From Harmonia axyridis (lineage: Eukaryota; Arthropoda; Insecta; Coleoptera; Coccinellidae): a stretch of DNA of 64,000 nucleotides. Both the position numbers and the translations under genes were made by a program. Below the pieces are notes generated by a model. The model saw nothing but the letters and a program-made list of their open reading frames with translations, did no database searches and was not told where the DNA came from. The stretch is taken from assembly GCF_914767665.1 (NCBI RefSeq), contig NC_059501.1:80016798-80080797 (forward strand), in the 5' to 3' direction. This document shows, piece after piece, positions 57,577 through 64,000 of this stretch; position 1 is the stretch's first letter, and each line of letters opens with the position of its first letter.

Positions 57577-58003
57577 AATTGACCATATTCACCGTCGTCA
57601 TATTGTTGTGCGACAATACCAACTACCCAGTGTTCCCAACGAAGAAATATTTAGTTTACTAGAAAAACTCCACAATATGAAGTTTATAAGTGAAGTTTAT
57701 GTGTACCTTTCTGGCTGCTACGCCAAATAGGCTTGTTTGGGACAATATTTCGCAAAAATTTCACCTTTTGGAAATAAAAACATTAGTGAAAGGTGGTTTT
57801 ATGAACAATTTAACTGTGGCCGAGTGTATAAATGAAGGCTTCGCTCCATTTTTGGAAATAGTCAGTGGAAGAATACTCTCTATGGCTTATAGTAATTTTG
57901 ATATTAGCTGTATTTTTCTAGTAAACTCAATATTTCTCCGTTGGGAACACTGGGTAGTTGGTATTGTCGCACAACAATATGGCGACGGTGAATATGGTCA
58001 ATT
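57577..58003. repeat. Inverted repeat with 90-bp arms
   Basis: 57577-57666 and 57913-58003 are inverted copies (AATTGACCATATTCACCGTC / its complement at the right end). Spacer 246 bp. It directly abuts the repeat starting at 58000. Confidence 0.8.
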
Positions 58004-59640
58004 CGATCCCGCAAATGCGGGATCCCTCTGAAATTCTGTGGGATCCAAATTGCAGGATTTTCCATGCGGGATCTGCAGGATTCAATATCAAAATTGCATG
58101 TTAGGCAATAAAAGCGCAAACGTCATTTAAAACGTCCCAAAAAGCAATAAACCAATCATAAGTTACGGACGAAGATGCAACACTAGTTACTCTTGAAACT
58201 ACACTACGATTCATGATCAGCATTTTGAAAAGTCATTATAACTCGACTTGAGTAAAGAAATGTTTTATTTTCTAGAATAAAAGATCGCCGTTCATTAATG
58301 ACAAGTATAATACCGTATTTAGAAAACACAGGCAAATATCTGGAATTCCTGGGAAACAGTCAATGTCTACAAATGGCCAAGAAGATAAATTATTTAGAAA
58401 ATTGAAAAAAATTAAAAGTTCCTTCTTGGGACTATTGTACCATTTTATTGATTGATTCGACTATGAAGATCACGCAAATGCTTGCAGTTTGGCGATAAGT
58501 ACATTATTTTGGAAATTTTAGGTAAAAATCTGAAATTTTCAAAAAAAAAAATTAATGAAATTCCCAAATCTGCAACTTTTTCTGGACGTGAGATAAGCCC
58601 TTGAAACCTCACTATGTTTCAGATCAGAACCCGATGTTCAAAATATTTTTTATTTGAAAGGTCTCTGACGAATAATTTAGGAGATATAAATATTTTTGGT
58701 TGAAAATTCAATTTTTTCCCAAATTTAGAAATCGACTTTCCTTAAAACTGTGAGGTCTACGCAAAATCGGTGAGCGGTGCCAGAATTGACGATCTTTGAT
58801 TAGCCGAATTTCGATCTCACCTGAAAAATTTTTTGTCGGAAAATTTTCGCAAAATTTTCCATAGTATTCCTTAGAAAATTGTAGAAAATTACAAGTTCCT
58901 TCATGGGACTATTGTACCATTTCATTGATTGATTCGACTATGTAGATCACGCAAATGCTTGCAGTTGGCGATAAGTACATTATTTCAGAAATTATAGGTA
59001 ATAATCTGAAATTTTCGAAAAAAAAAGGCATGAAATTCCCGAGGCAGCAACTTTTTTTGGTCGTGACCTTAGGCCACGAAACCACGTGGTGTTTCAGATC
59101 AGAACCCGATGTTCAGAATATTTTTTATTTGAGTGGTCTGTGACGAATAATTCAGGAGATATTACGATTTTTGAATGTCAATTAAATTTTTCCCAAATTT
59201 CGAGTTCGAATTTCCCCGAAACTGTGAGGTCTACGCAAAATCGGTGAGCGGTACCAGAATTGCCGATCCCTGATTAGCAGAATTTCGATCTATTCTGAAA
59301 AAATTTTCGTAAAATTTTCCATCCCTTAGAAAATTGAAAAAAATTAAAGGTTCCTTCATGGGACTATTTTATTGATTGATTCGACTATGTTGATCACGAA
59401 AATGCTTGCAGTTTGGCAATTAGTACATTATTTCAGAAATTATAGGTAAAAATCTGAAATTTTCGAAAAAAAGGGATGAAACTCCTGAGGCTGCAAGTTC
59501 TCCTGGTCGTAAGCTACGCCCATGAAACCTCATTATGTTTCAGATCATAACCCGATGTTCAAAAAACGTTTGTATTTGAGGGGCCTGTAACGAATAATTT
59601 AGCAGATATAACGATTTTTTTTCGTATATGCAAAATTTTA
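58000..59640 (+). repeat. Interspersed repeat with about 0.45-0.48-kb tandem units, copy 2
   Basis: After a 5' part matching 20448-20900, units begin near 58501, 58978 and 59425 with ACATTATTTYRGAAATT. Each contains CAGATCAGAACCCGATGTTC and ACTGTGAGGTCTACGCAAAATC. About two and a half units. Confidence 0.85.
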
Positions 59641-61470
59641 TGATATTTAGGCAAGACGATGAGTTTCACCCTTATAACTGATGTGGTTGATGAATCACCA
59701 AAGTTACCTTTCTCTGAAAGGTGCATCATCTCCTCCCGACAAAGAAAACCCTACGATCACGTACAAAATGCACGTTCAATATGTTCAATGAGCCTGCACA
59801 CTTCACGTGTACCTCTTTATTTCTCTAATAGATATATTTATACCACGGGTGGTTCGATTGTTCTCCAATTTACGATTCAAAGACCCTTTTTGAACGGCAC
59901 GAGTTCGTCTTTTGGACGAGACGGTACCTATCCAAGAGCACGTGTGCGTCACCTGTCGGGACACCAGACGAAACAATGAAAATGGCCTGCTTGTAAAATG
60001 GTTATTCACTCCCCGGAACAACGAAAATCTAATTAGATATTCTCCATAAAAATCGAAGAACAAGAAATGTCCAAAATTACCTGACCGCAATCTCAAATTT
60101 ATGAATTTGAGAAACGTTAATTCCCTCCCTCGAAGTTATTACGTCTGGAAAACAATAACGTCATGAATTTTTCATGTATGGATGCTGCTATAACTTGATC
60201 TGATGAAGACATTGAAGATTGACTTATTCGGATCATACGGAATATTTAGTTGAGTCCGATGCTTTTTGAATTTGTATTCGCTGCTGTGCGTGATACATCA
60301 TGTCCAGACTCATTAGCCATATTTCTTCTACTTGCGATGTAAGTACAAATCGTATTTCGTGAAAAAATTCCTTGGTTCTCGATTGAGATATAAAGATCAC
60401 TTAATATCCGCTAAGGTGGAGATGTCGTGGGTTTTTCTGTTTGACGCTGTGGGAATGGAAAATTGAGGTAAGATTAAAAACTTGATATGGTCGGTTGATT
60501 TATTTATTAATTCGTTACTTAATGAAGTTCTTGGTGAGCAAAAAATGGTTGCCTTATTTGTGGATACACGTTGAATGGTTCCTCTGGAGAATTTTCGCTT
60601 TTTAAAATGAACTGCTCATCGAAAGTTGAAGATATTGATGATTTCCGATAATCCGTATCAACTAAATATTTTTTTTTTTCAATCACAACAACTTATATAT
60701 CATAAAAACGTTTTCTGTTTTATCGTGGAACGAGTTTTGATCAAGTATGATTAGGGTTTGTCCATGTGTGTTAGGAATGCATATTGTTCTTTTCATATCT
60801 GACACAAAGAATTTCAACCATTGGATCATTGTGAAAGGAAATGCTTATTTCCTTTCACACTAATCTCACGAACTCGAACTCGATTTTCCAAGGGACATTC
60901 TATATTTATTGAGTCATAAAGTTTTGACAGCTCTAATAATATACCTAACGCCATTTTGCCATTCTCATGCTGTTGCAGGATATTTCTGTCTTCGTTGAGC
61001 GTACCTCCAAATATCGATTCTCAATTTGGGTGAGGAGTTCCTTTTCTACATAGAAATTCATTAGTTTTGATGAAATTTTTTTTTTTTTTTGATACACGTT
61101 TCAAAGATTCCCGGACTATGCCATATTTAAAAGAGTTGTTAAAAATATATGCCATTTTTTCACTTACTATACTGGTAACGATAACTTGACTATTATTGTG
61201 AGAATTTCGTCTTCTTCACTGCTAAATATGTTTGTCATCGATTTGCTTAGGTTGCTATTTTGAAAGATGTTGTATTTAAATTATTCAAGAGTATGGTAAC
61301 TGCATTATTGAAGTGATCGTTAAGACACAGAAGAAAATTCAAAAAATATTGGTGAGGCAATCTTTCAAAGATGTATTAGTTCTAGTTTCCATATCTAACT
61401 CACCATTCCAGAATAACACCGGGTTGTCAGAAGTAATTACTCAATTAAAAAGATTTACACACCGGTGGGA
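59640..61470. other. No gene seen
   Basis: A 106-codon plus frame (59659-59979) is not recognised; a 12-bp hairpin lies at 60831-60858. Confidence 0.4.
60831..60858. repeat. Perfect 12-bp hairpin
   Basis: GTGAAAGGAAAT, loop GCTT, ATTTCCTTTCAC. Confidence 0.85.
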
Positions 61471-61476
61471 AATAAA

Positions 61477-61849
61477 TTAATCAGCATAATGCAGAAATTT
61501 CTCGGTTTCGAAGTGCAGTTTAATTATTGCTGACACAATTCCTTCTCCATACTCCCATGTAAATTCACCCAAATACAAAGTTGTATCAACACGTGTAACA
61601 GTACACGGTAATAAGTCCTTTTTATTAAACGCGTATGACGCACAAATAAAGAATAATTGCTGAAAAATGTAGGCCAAAGTTTCACCGATGACTTTATGGA
61701 ATTTCGAATACAATGGGGAAGTACAGATTGGAATCAAAAACCGCGAAAGCGATGGAATTGGTATTCTTAACATTCCTTGCTGTATCTGTTTCAATGAGAG
61801 ATATTCTCCATTCATGGTTCCCACTCCCACAACTAAATGGTTTGGGTGC
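61477..61849 (-). CDS. Unrecognised open frame, possible exon or gene remnant
   Basis: 124 open codons on minus from an acceptor-like GTTAG at 61850 to TAA at 61477. It contains HPNHLVVGVGTMNGEYLSLK, then RIPIPSLSRFLIPICTSP and LGEFTWEYGEGIVSAIIKLH. Composition is protein-like, with an internal ATG at 61815. I do not recognise the family; it might be a terminal exon of an unseen gene or part of a mobile element. Confidence 0.3.
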
Positions 61850-61969
61850 TAACTAATGTTTGAAATATCTTCTGCAGAATACACTGACATCTGTTGAAAT
61901 TGCTGCTCATCCTACGCTGCAGAACCTACGCCACTGTTTTTGACCTTCAGAAATCAGACAGCAGTGGCA

Positions 61970-62160
61970 AGGCTAGGGGGGCAGGGGGAGGCCCGAAGTC
62001 CCCCTTAAATTCTGCTGGCCCGTCCTAAAATTTAAAATACTAAGGCTAAAATAATTACAAGATCAGCAGAACTATAATTTCGCTTTACTTTGACACCCCC
62101 CCCCAAAAAAAAACGACCCCCCTTGGCCACTCCAGTTTTTGAAAGCTTACGTCGCTACTG
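61970..62160. repeat. G/C-homopolymer-rich repeat piece
   Basis: GCAGTGGCAAGGCTAGGGGG at one side and CCCCCCCCCC/A tracts at the other suggest an old DNA transposon end; family unknown. Confidence 0.35.
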
Positions 62161-62707
62161 TCAGACACTCAAGAAATGGGGTGGAGTAAGTGTTGTTAAA
62201 AATGGTTGTAATGTAAGTTGTAACTTCAATAAGATGAAATCCTTTACATGAGTTTTGATGACATCCCTGTAAATAATTCAATGAGAACACAAAAGTCAAC
62301 CGAGTTTTTGTTGCTTGTTAGAAAACTGTCGCTTCTATTGAATAAAAAATGCATTTATGAATAACAAAAGTTTTTAAATTTTTATATTTTGGTGAGACGT
62401 TCTCAAGCAGAGTTTATGGTGTGCCCTCTCTCAGTGATTTTGGGTGTTTCATTGCTGGACTATTATGGAATTAGTGGTTCCTTCCATATACACCCTCCAT
62501 TTTCATATCGTGAATTTTTTAAGCCCAAGTAATGGATGAATCTCTCCTTTTTCGATTAGAGTAGGTGTGTGGCATCTGAGTTTATTTTATAATTTTCATC
62601 TCTAAAGTCTACAGCTCTTTTCGTTTCAGTCATTCCAAATCTCTTGAAGATGTTCCGGCTTCTTGAACATTATCCTGAAACAAAAGGAATCAGTAAGAGC
62701 AAATAAA

Positions 62708-63627
62708 GAAGTTTTTTTTTAGAGCTATAGAACTTTAAATTGCAATAAAACAACGATGGATTATTCGATTGACATGCATTTTATTTATCCGCAAGATAAT
62801 CTTGTGGCATTACATTTTAAATATGATTTCTGGAATATTACCGCCACGGCTGGCTCGGATGTAGTCCAATCTGGACGTCCATATTCGATGACTTTTTCCA
62901 ACATTTGTGGCCGTATATCGGCAATAACACGGCGCATGTTGTCTTCCAAATGGTCAAGGGTTTGTGGCTTATCCGCATAGACCAATGACTTTACATAGCC
63001 CCACAGAAAGTAGTCTAGCAGTGTTAAATCACACGATCTTGGAGGCCAATTCACAGGTCCAAAACGTGAAATTAGGCGGTCACCAAACGTGTCTTTCAAT
63101 GAATCGATTGTGGCACGAGCTGTGTGACATGTTGCGCCGTCTTTTCGGAATCATAGCTCCTGGACATCATGGTTGTTCAATTCAGGAATGAAAAAGTTAG
63201 TAATCATGACTCTATACCGATCACCATTGACTGTAACGTTCTGGCCATCATCGTTTTTGAAGAAGTAAGGACCAATGATTCCACCAGTCCATAAAGCGCA
63301 CCAAACAGTCACTTTTTCTGGATGTAACGGTGTTTCGACATACACTTGATTAGCTTCACTTCAAATGCGGCAGTTTTGTTTGTTGACGTAGCCATTCAAC
63401 TAGAAGTGCGCTTCATCGCTAATGGAAGTAGTGCGCGATACGTATTCCGCACAGAACCATTATTTTCGAAATAAAATGCACTATTTGCAAGCGTTGTTCA
63501 GGCGTGAGTCTATTCATGACGAATTGCCAGACAAAACTGAGAATAAATCACTTGACAGCTGTTAAATCGGTCGCCATCTCGAACAGTAATGCCAACTTAA
63601 AGTTTTATACCTCGAAAAAAAGCACCC
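62708..63627 (-). mobile_element. Mariner-family copy D, internally deleted
   Basis: Minus frames VYVETPLHPEKVTVWCALWT, VTVNGDRYRVMITNFFIPEL, SCDLTLLDYFLWG and the C-terminus. At 63420 the sequence jumps from the first Asp region straight to the N-terminal TYRAL region, as in copies A and C though with a slightly different joint. Ends AGTTTTTTTTTAG-like and AAAAAAAGCACCC. Confidence 0.88.
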
Positions 63628-63632
63628 GTTAC

Positions 63633-63757
63633 ATTCAAAACGATATAGTGAAATTGTGAATTTGAAAATATATTACAATCCGACTACGTAACCTAACCAT
63701 GGTGGAAACATGTAAAAATTCCCTATACTCCTTCTATCCATGTTTAATACTCTATGG
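63633..63757 (+). repeat. Dispersed repeat, copy 2
   Basis: Matches 300-425. It starts right after the TA at the end of mariner copy D. Confidence 0.6.
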
Positions 63758-63834
63758 CTGAAACTGATGTACTTGATTAAATTGGCATAATAAGGTTTGT
63801 AATACATACTGTCTACATGTATTTTATTGTTTAA

Positions 63835-64000
63835 TACGGTTTGAACGACTTGTCATGCATTTAATAAGGAAATTAAATAATGATTACAATGAAATAAATA
63901 GAAAAATAGAGGGAAGAGAACGCCACCCTGTGGAACTCCAGTAACCCGCCCGTCGAACTTTTATACGGTTTGAACGACTTGTCATGCATTTAATTAGGAA
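63835..64000 (-). mobile_element. RT fragment between short direct repeats
   Basis: TACGGTTTGAACGACTTGTC and following bases occur at 63837 and 63964. Between them, on minus, VTGVPQGGVL is the reverse transcriptase GVPQG motif of a non-LTR element. Runs off the window. Confidence 0.5.

Noticed and set aside
57690..58031. 113-codon plus frame
   Set aside because: It spans the loop and right arm of the 57577-58003 inverted repeat and enters the dispersed repeat; no protein family seen.
1..64000. tRNA genes, complete rRNA genes, CRISPR arrays, LTR retrotransposons
   Set aside because: No cloverleaf with anticodon and box A/B, no complete rRNA, no regular spacer array, and no paired LTRs were recognisable by eye.

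Overview
The window is nuclear DNA from an insect. It is AT-rich, has spliced genes with GT-AG introns, and is crowded with degenerate mariner/Tc1 DNA transposons, foldback elements and pieces of non-LTR retrotransposons. A beetle is my guess, but nothing here fixes the order. Three cellular genes are well supported, all between about 10.7 and 45.8 kb.

(1) A long plus-strand gene (10711-40574 coding, 3' end near 42.1 kb) encodes a secreted metalloproteinase of the ADAMTS-like/adamalysin type: prodomain, furin-type RNKR site, catalytic domain with a split HEVGHLLGAVHD zinc site, ADAMTS-type cysteine-rich module, then a Tyr/Asn/Pro-rich tail with no thrombospondin repeats. Its 15.9-kb and 8.2-kb introns hold most of the transposons. 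The first coding exon (start codon, signal peptide) was not found. The gene carries two interchangeable small exons (35852-35904 and 36249-36304) that encode alternative versions of one cysteine-bounded loop just before the active site. Using both or neither produces an early stop, so exactly one must be used. This is the most interesting signal in the window.

(2) A minus-strand TMEM14-family membrane protein (43160-43582, two exons) lies tail-to-tail with the protease; the two can share a palindromic AATAAATTTATT poly(A) site. A possible alternative last exon lies at 42256-42359.

(3) A plus-strand Gclm gene (44345-45392, four exons) encodes the modifier subunit of glutamate-cysteine ligase. 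It is head-to-head with TMEM14 across 762 bp, which should hold both promoters.

Layout: 1-10.7 kb, retroelement and mariner remains; 10.7-42.1 kb, protease gene with intronic mariners (12.6-13.9, 16.4-17.3, 18.5-19.6, 31.3-32.5 kb), a Tc1-like element (27.3-28.7 kb), TIR/foldback elements and a non-LTR fragment (38.9-39.5 kb); 42.1-45.8 kb, TMEM14 and Gclm; 45.8-64 kb, gene-poor repeats including a 0.9-kb palindrome, a roughly 0.45-0.48-kb tandem repeat and two more copies of one mariner family. Three of the four copies of that family share much the same internal deletion.
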